From Larix kaempferi (Eukaryota; Streptophyta; Pinopsida; Pinales; Pinaceae): a DNA stretch of 64,000 nt. The notes beneath the pieces are model-generated. The model had not been told where the DNA came from, ran no database searches, and saw only the letters and a program-made list of their open reading frames with translations. Position 1 is the first letter of the stretch; every line of letters starts with the position of its first letter. Where the stretch lies: NCBI GenBank assembly GCA_027924585.1, contig BSBM01000321.1, positions 1,047,001 to 1,111,000 of the forward strand. Direction: 5' to 3'. Shown one piece after another: positions 22,380-32,790 of the stretch. The translations under genes and the position numbers were made by a program.

Positions 22380-22837
22380 TGTTAGGATATTTAGACACTT
22401 AGGAGTTAGTTAAGATCAACTTGTGTAATATATCCGTTAGGGATAGTGTGTTTCTTTAGTATGCATTAGTATGCATTTGTAAATACTTAATCCGACGGTC
22501 ACGATATGTTTCCGACATAGAGTGATCCGACGGCTCAACTTCTCTTAGATCAAACCTAACCTTGATCCGTGGCTTAACACCCGATTGGTCCATGATCTCT
22601 ATTTAAAGAGCATGGAGGGTCATTGTTTAGTTGATCGATTATGAGAAGCTCATTTGTAACTTTCTTTCTTTGCATAATAAATTGTCCCGTAGAAGCTATT
22701 TGGCCGGGGCCGTGGAGTGTTTCCCTCAAGAGGGTTTAAACCACGTCAAAACATCGGTGTGTTGATCTGTGATCTGTTTGTGTGAAGTGGTTGCTCTTGG
22801 TGTTCGGTCCTTTGGTAGTACCCTGTGTACCCGAACA
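22380..22837 (+). repeat. Copia 3' LTR (458 bp)
   Basis: Same as the 5' LTR apart from a 10-base tandem duplication (AGTATGCATT, near 22458-22477) and two substitutions. TATTTAAA is at 22600-22607 and AATAAA at 22676-22681. TGTGC follows at 22838-22842. Confidence 0.96.
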
Positions 22838-23450
22838 TGTGCATTAGAATTGTTATCGACACTATAGCAAGTAGATTCGCTTTGTAATGGGATAGTGGAT
22901 CCCAATGCTATATTTTGTGGGAATTTGTTTCCCATCTTAGAGACTATGGTCAAGTATATTATGAAATTTCTTAATACAATTGTTTATTGATTAAAAAAAA
23001 ATAATAAGTTACCATCATGTTTAAAATATTTACCTGAAGTTGTGCCACATATAACATTGTCATTTCTTTTGGTAATGCGACCTTACTTTGTTAAAAGTGA
23101 TGTATTGCAACATCTTAATTTAATCCTATTACCCTACAAATATGGATTGCAACTCTTGCTCAAAGAAAGTTAGACAATTTTTAAAGTATAAAAGAAAGGA
23201 CAATAATTATTAAAAAAATATTGAAGTCCCAAACAAACAAAAAAATGTCTTACATTGATATGGACATCTGCAAATAAACTGCATAACAAAAAAAATCATT
23301 ATTATTAACACATCGTTGAAACAAGCCAACTAACACAATCCTGAAACTTAAATAGTATTTATGAACATCATACAAATATATTTAACTCATTCCTAATAAA
23401 ATGTCTAACATTGTATACTAAAATATAGAATACATAATACAAAAAAGTGT

Positions 23451-25739
23451 TGTTTAGTAGTATACATAAAGTGTTGTTATGTATATTCTCGATCAGGGCC
23501 AAGAACCATTGAAAAATAAAGGAATATAAGTCAAGAATGGTTTCAGGTGGTTTATGCCAAGAAAGATTGAAAACTAGAGCATTTATAGAACTCTCGTAGA
23601 TGAGTTAGATTCCAATAATTTTCCTTGAAGAAATTTTGCGATTTTTGCTAACTAGATGTTGGAGAGACTGACTCAGGTGTTTAGAAGACGTCTGCAACTT
23701 TTGGTAAGAGCGAATCTACATTTTTTGTTTGGATTTGTGAGTAAGTGGCTTTCTAGTAACGATACTTTTGGAAAATTCTGGTAATCCTATTCTAAGCTAA
23801 CCCGTGGACAAAACTACTGGAAGTTCTTTAACTACCAAATAACTGTAGCATGTATCTTTCTAGGCCTATGAAATTTTATGCATGAAATATTGCAAGACAA
23901 TTATGGTGAGATTTTCTTTTCTTCCATTTTGAATGTATATTAAGAGGCGTTGATGGCAAGCATGTACCCAAGACTGGTTTTGAACATTGTCTGATATTAC
24001 GAGATTAGGGAATGGAGCAGGTCTGCCCATCTCCTGCATCAACAAGGGTGGAAACAAGGGCGACACCACATATGTTTTCAAAATTGACTTGGGAGAAAAA
24101 ACGCATGTTGGCCTACTTAGTTCAAATCCCTAATTTGATGATGTAATGTATTTGAATATCTAGTTCATGCATTGACAAAAACAAGTGACAAGATAAAAAA
24201 AATGTCTTTGCAAAAGGCTAATTATCGAGGGTAAATGTTATTTGCAAATATGGATTTTAAAATACTATTAAATTTTGAAATATGCAAGTCAATACTCATC
24301 ATAATTCCTCTAGGGGAAAGGGACAGTAAGGACAAAACAATAATATTAGCAATATAGTACAAGCAGTAGTACAAGGAAATGGTACGTCTTTTTGTTTCCA
24401 CGGGTTAAGATTTCCTGTTGTAAGAGAGATTGCTTCTCATTTCCTCTAGTCTTCATAGCTTTCTAACTCCAACACCAAGCAATAAATGTTTTCAATTAAA
24501 ATATTGTTGAATAGAGATGATCTTTGTTCCTATTTATATTACAAAATGAATAAAAATTTGGAGGGAAATCTAAACACTAAAAACAATGGAGGGAAATATA
24601 AATCCTAACATTCTTTTCTTGACAATAGATGTTCCTATTTCCATTTACAGATGTTGCTATTTTCGCCAAATTATTATATAAACTACATAAAATACTTAGA
24701 AATTAAAAATACGAATGTTTCTATTTTCACCAAATTATTATATAAACTACATAAAATACTTAGAAATTAGAAAAATATTAGAAAATTATCACCAAATATT
24801 TTATAGTTAGAATTTAAGAATTGGTAGGATTTTCCAAGACTTATACATTTTTAAGTATGGATCCTTAAAATTTTACCATGTAGTCATTATAGAAGATACA
24901 CAAGCCACTAAAAAAATGCACAACTAGAAGGAAAGCATATGGATTTGAAAAAGCATAAAGTTAGCATTTTCACATGTACAAGAGTAAAATCATTATCCAA
25001 CAATATCATTTCTCAATCAAACTAATGGTATGAAAAAACAGTCTGTAATGGTGAGTGTAATGCATTAGTTTTCTATTAATGTTAACCCTTCTCCTACAAA
25101 AGCTAATGCAACAATCAAATAGACCTGAAATGGATCTCTTTAAACTTCATTGCCTACAACACATTCTCACACCATAAAAGAGGTGCCACAACCTAGTATA
25201 CCATCTAAGCAAAGACATCTAAAAACACATATATGAACCTCAATGGTGAGGTATGCCTTCAAATATGCAAAAGTTCCTCTAAATATGTGGAAATTCCTGG
25301 CTAATAATGCGAAAGGTCTATTGAGTAAATTCTCACCCTCATCCATGCTAGTGATCTGCTTCCTCGATCAAACATGAGTGATCCCTAATATAAGATCAAA
25401 CCAAAATGTGTGATCCAAGGTTCTTCTCATGGATTGCAATTATGACTATTCTAAAAATGGATAACACCCTATCCATTATGATTGTACGTTGAGGAAATAA
25501 CACCTTTACAAATGCAAAAAAAAAACATGCATTTTAACCTTGGTGTTTTCACCTACTATTAGACTATTGTAACCACATAGATGACTTGAAGCAAATGAAC
25601 CATAAGCTGGATGTATTCCTCAAAATATTTCTTTTTGATGTTTGCAGCATCGGTGATACATTCTCCATGGACTGTTAGAATGGTGTGGCTCTTCTTGCAC
25701 TGGAAGAGTGGGTGGACATTATAACAATTGTGTTGTTAT
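23451..25739. other. AT-rich DNA without recognised genes
   Basis: No coding region was recognised. The block 23610-23800 matches 63610-63797, the sequence into which the second copia LTR is inserted. A 64-base unit is tandemly duplicated at about 24656-24780. The rest looks like old decayed sequence. Confidence 0.5.
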
Positions 25740-25900
25740 GTGATGATCAATCCCACTCCCTGTTGAAGTCGACATAGTGGGACATAGAGCCGCTAACGAG
25801 TCCCACTCCTTGTCGATGAGGACACAATGGGTAGTATCCATGCATTGTCTTATGACACACCCATGATGAGTCCCACTCTTTGTCGGTGAGGACATAATGG
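25740..25900 (+). repeat. Short tandem repeat, about 60-bp unit, three copies
   Basis: Three diverged units share a GAGTCCCACTCCTTGTCG core followed by GAGGACAYAATGGGTAG. It lies just left of the larger array starting at 25946. Confidence 0.6.
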
Positions 25901-25945
25901 GTAGAGGCCTTGAGATGGCCAGGGACACCTTCACAATGTTGAGGG

Positions 25946-28037
25946 TTGGCCCTCACCTAATTTATCCCTTGATGGTGGTAGCACTTGATGGTGGATTGAG
26001 TTGGTTTCCTTGATGGTGTTCCATGTGTCATAAGTCTAGATAAGTCCTTATGTGGTTGCGAGACCCTCACCTAACGTTGGAATATTGGTTATGATGTGTG
26101 ACCCCCAACTTAACTTGTTGGTTAAGTCGGTCTTGTGTGGGCTCATATACTTATTGGAGGTTTACCCCTAGACCTCTATATATATGAGAGAGTGTTCTCA
26201 TCATGTTCTATCAACTTGGTATTTCTCTTGTGCTTATGATTGGGGTTCGTTATTCTCTAGATCACTATCCTTCTGCAGTAGAGCATTTATAATTGTGTAC
26301 TCTTTGATGTATAATGCATGGTATCCCACCAGGTATGCCTTCACCTAGGGTTTATGGCAAGAGACATTGTGAAGTCATGCAGGACTCTTGATCTTGTGTA
26401 TTCTATCACAGTGAAAGGTTGTTGGGTTTTCTCCCCCATGAGGGTTTCCCATGACACATGTTGTGTAGTTGTGCATTTTCTATATATATGTGATCCTATT
26501 TGATTACTGAGAGGAGTCAGAGAGACGGTATCATTTTCCAACACCACTGAGCCAAGGGATGGATCCCTCATCTAATAGTTGGCCCTCACCTATTTTATCC
26601 CTTGATGGTGGTATCCCTTGACGGTGGATTGAGTTGGTTTCCTTGATGGTGGTAGCCCTTGACAGTGGATTGATTTGGTTTCCTTGATGGTGTTCCATGT
26701 GTCATAAGTATAGAAAAGTATTTATGTGGTTGCGATCCCCTCACCTAACATTGGAATATTGGTTATGATGTGTGACCCCTAACTTAACTTGTTGGTTAAG
26801 TCGATCTTGTGTGGGATCATATACTTATTGGAGGTTTACCCCTAGACCTCTATATATATGAGAGAGTGTTCTCATCATGTTCTATCAACTTTGTATTTCT
26901 CTTGTGCTTATGATTGGGGTTCGCTATTCTCTAACAATAGAGAATTTATACTCATGTACTCTTTGATGTATAATGCATGGTCTCCCACCAGGTATGCCTT
27001 CACCTAGGGTTTATGGCAAGAGACATTGTGAAGTCATGCAGGACTCTTGATCTTGTGGATTCTATCACAGTGAAAGGTTGTTGGCTTTTCTCCCCCATGA
27101 GGGTTTCTCATGATACATGTTGTGTAGTTGTGCATTTTCTATATACATGTGATCCTATTTGATTACTGAGAGGAGTCAGTGAGACGGTAGCATTTTCCAA
27201 CGCCTTTGAGCTAGGGGATGGATCCCTCATCAAATAGTTGGTCCTCACCTATTTTATCCCTTGATGGTGGTATCCCTTGACGGTGGATTGAGTTGGTTTC
27301 CTTGATGGTGTTCCATCTTTCATAAGTCTAGAAAAGTCCTTATGTGGTTGCGAGCCCCTCACCTAACATTGGAATATTGGTTATGATGTGTGACCCCCAA
27401 CTTAACTTGTTGGTTAAGTCGATCTTGTGTGGGATCATATGATCATATACTTATTGGAGGTTTACCCCTAGACCTCTATATATATGAGAGAGTGTTCTCA
27501 TCATGTTCTATCAACTTGGTATTTCTCTTGTGCTTATGATTGGGGTTTTCTTTTCTCTAGCTCACTATCCTTCTGCAGTAGAGCAATTATACTCGTGTAC
27601 TCTATGATGTATAATGCATGGTCTCCCACCAGGTATGCCTTCGCCTAGGGTTTATTGCAAGAGACATTGTGAAGTCATGCAAGACTCTTGATCTTGTGGA
27701 TTCTATCATAGTGAAAGGTTGTTGGGTTTTCTCCCCCATGAGGGTTTCCCATGATACATGTTGTGCAGTTGTGCATTTTCTATATACATGTGATCCTATT
27801 TGCTTACTGTTGATACCCTCATATCTACGGATGAAGTTGGAATGAAAGCATGTTGTTTTGAATTATAGCTTTGAAAAAACCACTTATATTATAATGTTGT
27901 TTTGCCCACCCATCGCAGGGTTGTCATGAAACAGAGAAGGCATCTCCATTTTAATGGCGCTAGAAACACAAGTGAGAGGAGTTAGAGAGAAGGTAGCATT
28001 TTCCAATGCCACTGAGCTAGGGTATGGATCCCTCAAC
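25946..28037 (+). repeat. Three tandem LTR-like units of about 630-800 bp
   Basis: Units start at about 25946, 26579 and 27239 (TTGGCCCTCACCTA or a variant). Each has a TATA-like CTCTATATATATGAGAG, a GGTATGCCTTCACCTAGGG segment and a CTCCCCCATGAGGGTTTCC motif typical of copia LTRs. Unit 2 has about 41 extra bases near its start. Unit 3 carries an extra stretch of about 170 bases near 27810-27975. The short ORFs near 26318, 26977 and 27618 are equivalent shadows in the units. I infer tandem LTRs or a TRIM-like array formed by unequal recombination; no internal coding sequence separates the units. Confidence 0.65.
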
Positions 28038-28505
28038 AAATAGTTTCTCATAGGCCTCCACCGCCAGAGTAGTAGTTATGTTCATGGTACTCGCATTAAT
28101 GTCTTCTAAGAGCTTGGACAAGCTGTGAACTTGCACCTCCAACTCACAAAGTCGAATTTGAGTATCCTCTCCCATGTTTTGAACTGCAGCATGCACATCG
28201 TAGAGCCCAATATTAACCAAACTATTGTTGCACTGTGCGAGTGCACTCCCTTCCACTGCAAATTTATTAACATAGTAATTGTCACCGCGTCGAGGAATGC
28301 CCCATTTTCGTTCTCGAACCATATCGGTCACCACCTTCCCATGCCATAAACCCTTTCCACACCGAGAATTCGCAAACACAGTTTCAACCAAGCCCAAATT
28401 GATTGATAGAAACTTTAAAATGGTGAATTGATCCATAACCGACAGAACCCATCGCCTCCAGTTCCCATCAGCTCTATCCATCATAATGGATTCCATTAAA
28501 ACCAT
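28017..28505 (-). CDS. Unrecognised 162-aa ORF
   Basis: An uninterrupted minus-strand ORF starts MVLMESIMMDRADGNW and ends GSIP at the right edge of the tandem LTR-like array. It has mixed composition, with a possible amphipathic helix near the C-terminus (LCELEVQVHSLSKLLEDI), and is not low complexity. I do not recognise a family. It could be a real exon, a captured gene fragment or part of a retroelement. The last codons fall in repeat-unit sequence, so its end may be chimeric. Confidence 0.35.
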   Translation of the reverse strand: MVLMESIMMDRADGNWRRWVLSVMDQFTILKFLSINLGLVETVFANSRCGKGLWHGKVVTDMVRERKWGIPRRGDNYYVNKFAVEGSALAQCNNSLVNIGLYDVHAAVQNMGEDTQIRLCELEVQVHSLSKLLEDINASTMNITTTLAVEAYEKLFVEGSIP

Positions 28506-31080
28506 GAAGATTTATAATTGCACATTGCAATTTCTCAGCAACTGATGGTGCGTTTGGTGATGAATGATCATTTACTAGAATCTGTATCAAGTTGCAGTCG
28601 GGAGATAATTATGGAATAATGTCATCCCCATCCCATCAACTAGAGGGGATATAATTGCACTTGGGTTGGGGATTGGGGAAGTTGGTCGCCTGCATGATGT
28701 CCATGGGAAAAATTCTCATGGGTGGCACTTGTCCCCTCCTCCACGTGGCTAAGAGACACCCCATCTGGGGAAATTTTTTTAATTAATTGATTAAATAAAC
28801 CATTTTAAATTAGTAGCTTATTAAATCCATGGGGAGATGAATAATAAACAAACTACAATAATAATCATTCAAAGATATTTAAATAATAAACTGCAATAAT
28901 GGTAACACTTTGTCACTTTGTGTATTGTAAATTAAATTATATAATAATCCCTTTATTTTCAAAGATTCAAAAGATACAATTTTATGCAATTTTCAATGAT
29001 TAAAAAATTCAATTTTTGAATATTGGTCCAGATGAAAGGGTGGGAATGATATGCTCTGGTTTAAACCATGCGCATGGAGAGATAGACACAGAATCAAAAT
29101 GAAATGCTTTTGGGTTGAACCGCACATGGAGAGATAGACATAGGTGCCGATCGGAAGGAAAGGGAGTGAGACGAACTGTGGAAATCAGGTTCCAACGCTA
29201 TTCATGCAACTCTTCTTTTTATTTTTGATGTAGGAACCACCTACAATTTCAGCAAAAACCACTTCCCTAGATTCTTGAACTCTTACCTTGAGTATAAATT
29301 CAATTTCTTTGTTCACAAATTCCATTTTCCCTTTAATAATTTGATTACAATTGGGCCATGATCTGTTGTTGCGCGTACATAAATGGAGTCTAAAATGGAG
29401 TTCAATTCCCAAACAAAGTATACCTGGGTTTCAAATTTGTGCACAATGACAATATGCCATGATTTTTCCTTCAGGTCAGCGTTCATTTCTTCAGGGTTTG
29501 TTTCAACATTTGAGAAACTTAGTTTTTTATGAACAGGTGGAAAAAAATAACTACTACCCTTCAACACACTTCCAAATACTCAAACCCTAACCCTAAAATA
29601 TGCAACCTGGCTATCAATTCTATAACTCATTCTCTGTATAAAAATGTTAAACAAATGCTAAAATCTCCAATATTTTACTTTCAGTGTAGATTCTCACTCA
29701 ACACATTTATTTATTGTGTTAAATTTTGGTTAGGGTTAGGGTTTAATGCAGAAAATAAACAATCAATGAACTTTAAACAATCTAATTAAAGTAACTTGAT
29801 GTTCCAACATCAATTGCTTCACTTCCTTCCGATTTGCATAAACTGAGATCTCATAACATAAGGACACTTGAGTCATAAACAATCACATCGAGTCAGTCTT
29901 CAGAAGGGTGTTCCAATTCCAAATCCTTCGTAGAAATCGCATATTCCTGTAGTTGCTTATTGTTAGGAAGTCACCCAATTAACAAAGCCTCTATACTCAT
30001 ATTTCGTTGCAGGAATTACATACAAATTCTAGAGTAAATGACTTTATGTTTTTAGCCAGACACCATTCACATTCAATAGAGACAATGAACTTCATAAAAA
30101 ATACATAGAAAGATATATTCACAAGTCCATATGCATATAAAATGCTTTCATTAATCAAATTTAATTACTCAAAATTTCATGATTTGATTACACAATATGG
30201 GAGTATTCTACCCTGGTCCTCTCCTCTCTATTTTCCTATCCTCTCTGCCTCTGCCTCACCTATGCTCTACCTCTGTCGTGGCTTATAGGATTACAATCAT
30301 ATATATGAAGAATCAATTTAACAGTTTAGCCCTAATGACCTTCCTATATTTCTGTAACCGCCTCCCTAAATAGGAGTTCGGCTCTATCCTAAAGGATGAC
30401 TCATCATTGAAACATCATCACACTTGGAAACTTCTATATTAACCTTGCAAACTATTGAACATTTACACGAGTTTTAAACAAGAATTTTACATTGAACCCA
30501 TCCTTGTTTTAAGGACAAGACCTCATGGTTTGTCCAAATTTAAAACTTTGAATGTGAGTTTGTTTGAGGCCTGATCTATTGAGCTGTGGCCTGAGGAGGG
30601 ACTGTTGAGGTCTGATCTTCCTTACTGTGATCTGCTGGGGTCACTCTGTGTCTTGATTGATGAGTCCGCAACTGCTGGTGGCTTGGATTGATTATGTCAT
30701 GGACTTCTGCTATATGCGACAGCTTATGTAAGGGTTTGTTATAGTGGCCACATGAATTGTGAAATGATTTTTTTCCATTTCTCTTGCAAGTTAAAAAAGT
30801 AAAAAAGAGTAACAAGAATGGAGCACTAATAAAAGGAAATGGAGGAGAGAACTAATATTATAAGTAGACCTCTTTCCTTTAGGCTCAACCAAGAGTTACA
30901 CCCTTTAAGGAAACACAAAAACAACAAAAAAACAAGAATCCATTAGTTCCCCTTTCATTTATCAGCTTCTAATTGTTCTTCCTGAAGAATTTGATGTAGG
31001 AACTGCATTCCTTATATTAACCCTCAAAGATACATTTCCCAATCAATTTTTGCTTCTTGTACTCTGCACGAAGTTCCAAA
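28506..31080. other. AT-rich region without recognised genes
   Basis: No gene was recognised. It includes an inverted pair of telomere-like motifs (29581-29745). Pyrimidine-rich sequence lies around 30210-30280. A weak resemblance to the extra segment of E1 (2424-3013) appears around 29930-30200. Confidence 0.4.
29581..29745. repeat. Inverted pair of interstitial telomere-like motifs
   Basis: AAACCCTAACCCTAAA lies at about 29581-29598, and TTAGGGTTAGGGTTTA at about 29729-29745, about 130 bases apart in opposite orientation. Each holds only about two plant telomere units. Confidence 0.6.
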
Positions 31081-31084
31081 CTTT

Positions 31085-31395
31085 ATCATTCTTCCAAATG
31101 TCACTTATAAATTCAATCTTCACATCCTTAAACAACTACCCACATTTACCTTCTGCATATTTGGAATCACGCTGTCATATTAACTTCAATAACCAAACTC
31201 CATGTCCATTGAGGTGAGTAATATGATGTTTAAAAGTCTAGAAATGTGTTCATGTTATGGAAATACAATAAAAGTATTTTTGTTTCTCATGGTGGTCCAG
31301 GTTGAAAAAAATGTAGGCCCATGGACAATTAGTTGCCGTACCTTTTCATCTATTTGGTCATCCCCAAGACACATAACACACCTGCAATAAAACCC
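31085..31395. repeat. Repeat B, copy 2, joined to an antisense RING-H2 fragment
   Basis: 31085-31290 matches 3930-4125 in the same orientation. 31308-31395 is the reverse complement of the first part of the RING-H2 exon and its upstream intron-like edge (compare 57541-57620). This copy covers only the N-terminal part of the RING domain. Confidence 0.6.
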
Positions 31396-31408
31396 AAAGG
31401 ATTAGCCA

Positions 31409-31412
<4 letters not shown>

Positions 31413-31442
<30 letters not shown>
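31413..31442. repeat. (AT)n microsatellite
   Basis: About fifteen uninterrupted AT dinucleotides lie between the antisense RING-H2 fragment and repeat E. Confidence 0.95.
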
Positions 31443-31444
<2 letters not shown>

Positions 31445-31469
31445 TCATGGTGAAATTCATGCCTTTAAA

Positions 31470-31622
31470 TTTCATCACTAAAAAATATTCAACTTCTTCC
31501 GTAGACAAATCCCCTACTAATTACTTGCCAATTATGTTGTTTTCATCCCATGGAGCTTTTGAGAGTAGTCTTCATTGTAAGTAAGGCAGTTTCTCACCTT
31601 ACATGTGATTGGTCTTATTGAG
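31470..31622 (-). repeat. Repeat E, inverted copy (E2), left piece
   Basis: Reverse complement of about 3772-3920. It is cut from the rest of E2 (41899-42893) by the Tat/Ogre-like element; the shared GGGTT at 31623-31627 and 41894-41898 is that element's target duplication. Confidence 0.75.
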
Positions 31623-31627
31623 GGGTT

Positions 31628-32334
31628 TGTTAACACCTAAAAAGTGCTCACTAGCTCATTTCCTTATTCACATGACCCATTTGTCCACTTTTCCACCATC
31701 TGAGCCTCTGAAGCCAACAAAAGGTCACCAAAAGACCTTAGTACACCCCCTTTCCCACTCAAAAAGATTATTTTTCCTAAAAAAGCATAAAAAACCCTCA
31801 AAAAGGGTCCAAATTCCCAAAAATATTAAAAAGGGAATAAAAATATTAATTTTATTCAAAAAAGGAAAAAAGGAGGGAAAAGTACCTAAACCATGTTGGT
31901 TAATACCATTGGTTTCCACAAAACCACAAATGGTATTCCCCACCACCAAAACCTATAAAAAGGTGGTAGGGGCTCCTCATTTCACATCCATCCACATTCC
32001 TATCCTCATGCTGCCAAAATCTCCCTTGAGTATTTGGCCATTGTAGCAACCTTGGAGAAAGGACCCATTGGAGTTTGGAGCTGCTCATCCTTGGAGCTTC
32101 TTAACTATCTTTATCACTTGGAGGTATTATCGCAAGCACTTGCTTGCCCCCATTTTCAATACAAATTTATTTTCTACATTTCTTGTTCTTGTTCTTGTTT
32201 TTAATTCAAAAAGGCACATGCTAGCTTAGTTTAGATTAGATTTAGTTTACATTGTTTTTGCTTAATATTGAAACTGCTGCTACTAGTTAGCAGGTGCCCA
32301 TAGCACTAAGCTTGGTTGCAAAACCAAGCCAATA
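31628..32334 (+). repeat. Tat/Ogre-like 5' LTR (707 bp)
   Basis: Starts TGTTAACACC. TATA box TATAAAAA is at 31954-31961. The last bases read CCAATA, against CCAACA in the 3' LTR. Confidence 0.93.
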
Positions 32335-32338
32335 ATTA

Positions 32339-32353
32339 TTGGCGACTCCGCTG
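32339..32353 (+). other. Primer binding site (tRNA-Arg type)
   Basis: TTGGCGACTCCGCTG lies a few bases inside the 5' LTR, the form known from Ogre/Tat elements. Confidence 0.7.
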
Positions 32354-32524
32354 CTTTTCGAATCTTTAGATCTCACTTTTGCTTTAGATCTTGTTTTTTG
32401 ATAGTATTAGTTAGTTTAATTCATAGATCCGCCACCCTAGACATCAGATCTATTGCTGTTATAGATCTTGGCCCATTTTTTAGCCATTAACAGCTTGAAA
32501 TTCTCAATTTTCGAGTTCATTTTT

Positions 32525-32790
32525 CGGCATCCGCGTACGGCTTTCGCCTCGCGGCTTTTTTCCCAACAGTCGCGCGGCTCATCGCGACTGCGCGGCTTTT
32601 TTCCGCGCGGTTCACCGCGGCTTCTTGGCCCATTAGCGCGCTGCACATCGTGGCTTCGCGGACCTTTTCCGCGCTGCACATCGCGACTGTGTGACGAAAT
32701 CCCGCACTGCACATCGCGGCTTCGCGGTCAAAACCCGCACTGCCCATCGCGACTGTGCGACAGAAACCCGCGCGGTCCATCGCGGCTAAT
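32525..32790 (+). repeat. CG-rich short tandem repeats in the leader
   Basis: A degenerate 35-40-base unit with the core CGCGGCTCATCGCGACTG recurs about seven times, alternating CGCGGCTTC and CGCGACTG versions. CpG density is far above that of the surrounding AT-rich DNA. Confidence 0.7.

Larger units (their letters stand above)
16616..22837 (+). mobile_element. Full-length, probably autonomous Ty1/copia retrotransposon (6222 bp)
   Basis: Complete structure: 448-base 5' LTR, TGGTATCAGAGC primer site, a 1.14 kb leader, one 1359-codon gag-pol ORF without stops, a polypurine tract and a 458-base 3' LTR, flanked by TGTGC duplications. The LTRs differ by one 10-base duplication and two substitutions, so insertion was recent. 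The target is the CACTA accessory gene on the opposite strand. A related LTR starts at 63798 on the minus strand, so the family has more than one member here. Confidence 0.97.
11820..22960 (-). pseudogene. CACTA accessory protein (Transposase_24 type), copy 1
   Basis: Exons are recognisable by comparison with 59417-62375. Upstream exons: 22838-22953 and 16103-16480, with the RGPTKCLFGT and FSSFLGVLARE motifs of the plant Ptta/En/Spm Transposase_24 family. Middle exons: 15712-15990 and 15600-15700. Then an exon split by the 2.15 kb insertion near 13280, a coiled-coil exon at about 12830-13110 (GRVHGVGF-like motif region), and the last exon at 11820-12131. The gene is separated by the copia element between 16615 and 22838 and by the short-LTR element. 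A CAA-to-TAA stop lies in the PPQQ repeat near 16440. Such proteins probably help DNA-transposon movement by binding element ends; that role is inferred from CACTA biology. Confidence 0.7.
11811..23450 (-). mobile_element. CACTA (En/Spm-like) accessory-gene region, copy 1, interrupted
   Basis: This segment matches 59409-62680 in order and orientation once two later insertions (13280-15434 and 16616-22837) are removed. Homology begins at the 3' end of the minus-strand gene and extends past its 5' exons. No CACTA terminal inverted repeats were found at either edge, so the unit is a fragment of a CACTA element or a larger duplicated segment. Confidence 0.7.

Noticed and set aside
29581-29745. 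A chromosome end
   Set aside because: Only two telomere units on each side, in inverted orientation, within interstitial DNA.
31609-32046. 145- and 218-codon ORFs inside the Tat/Ogre-like LTRs
   Set aside because: They occur in both LTRs, are Lys/Pro-rich, span the TATA region and have no known domain.
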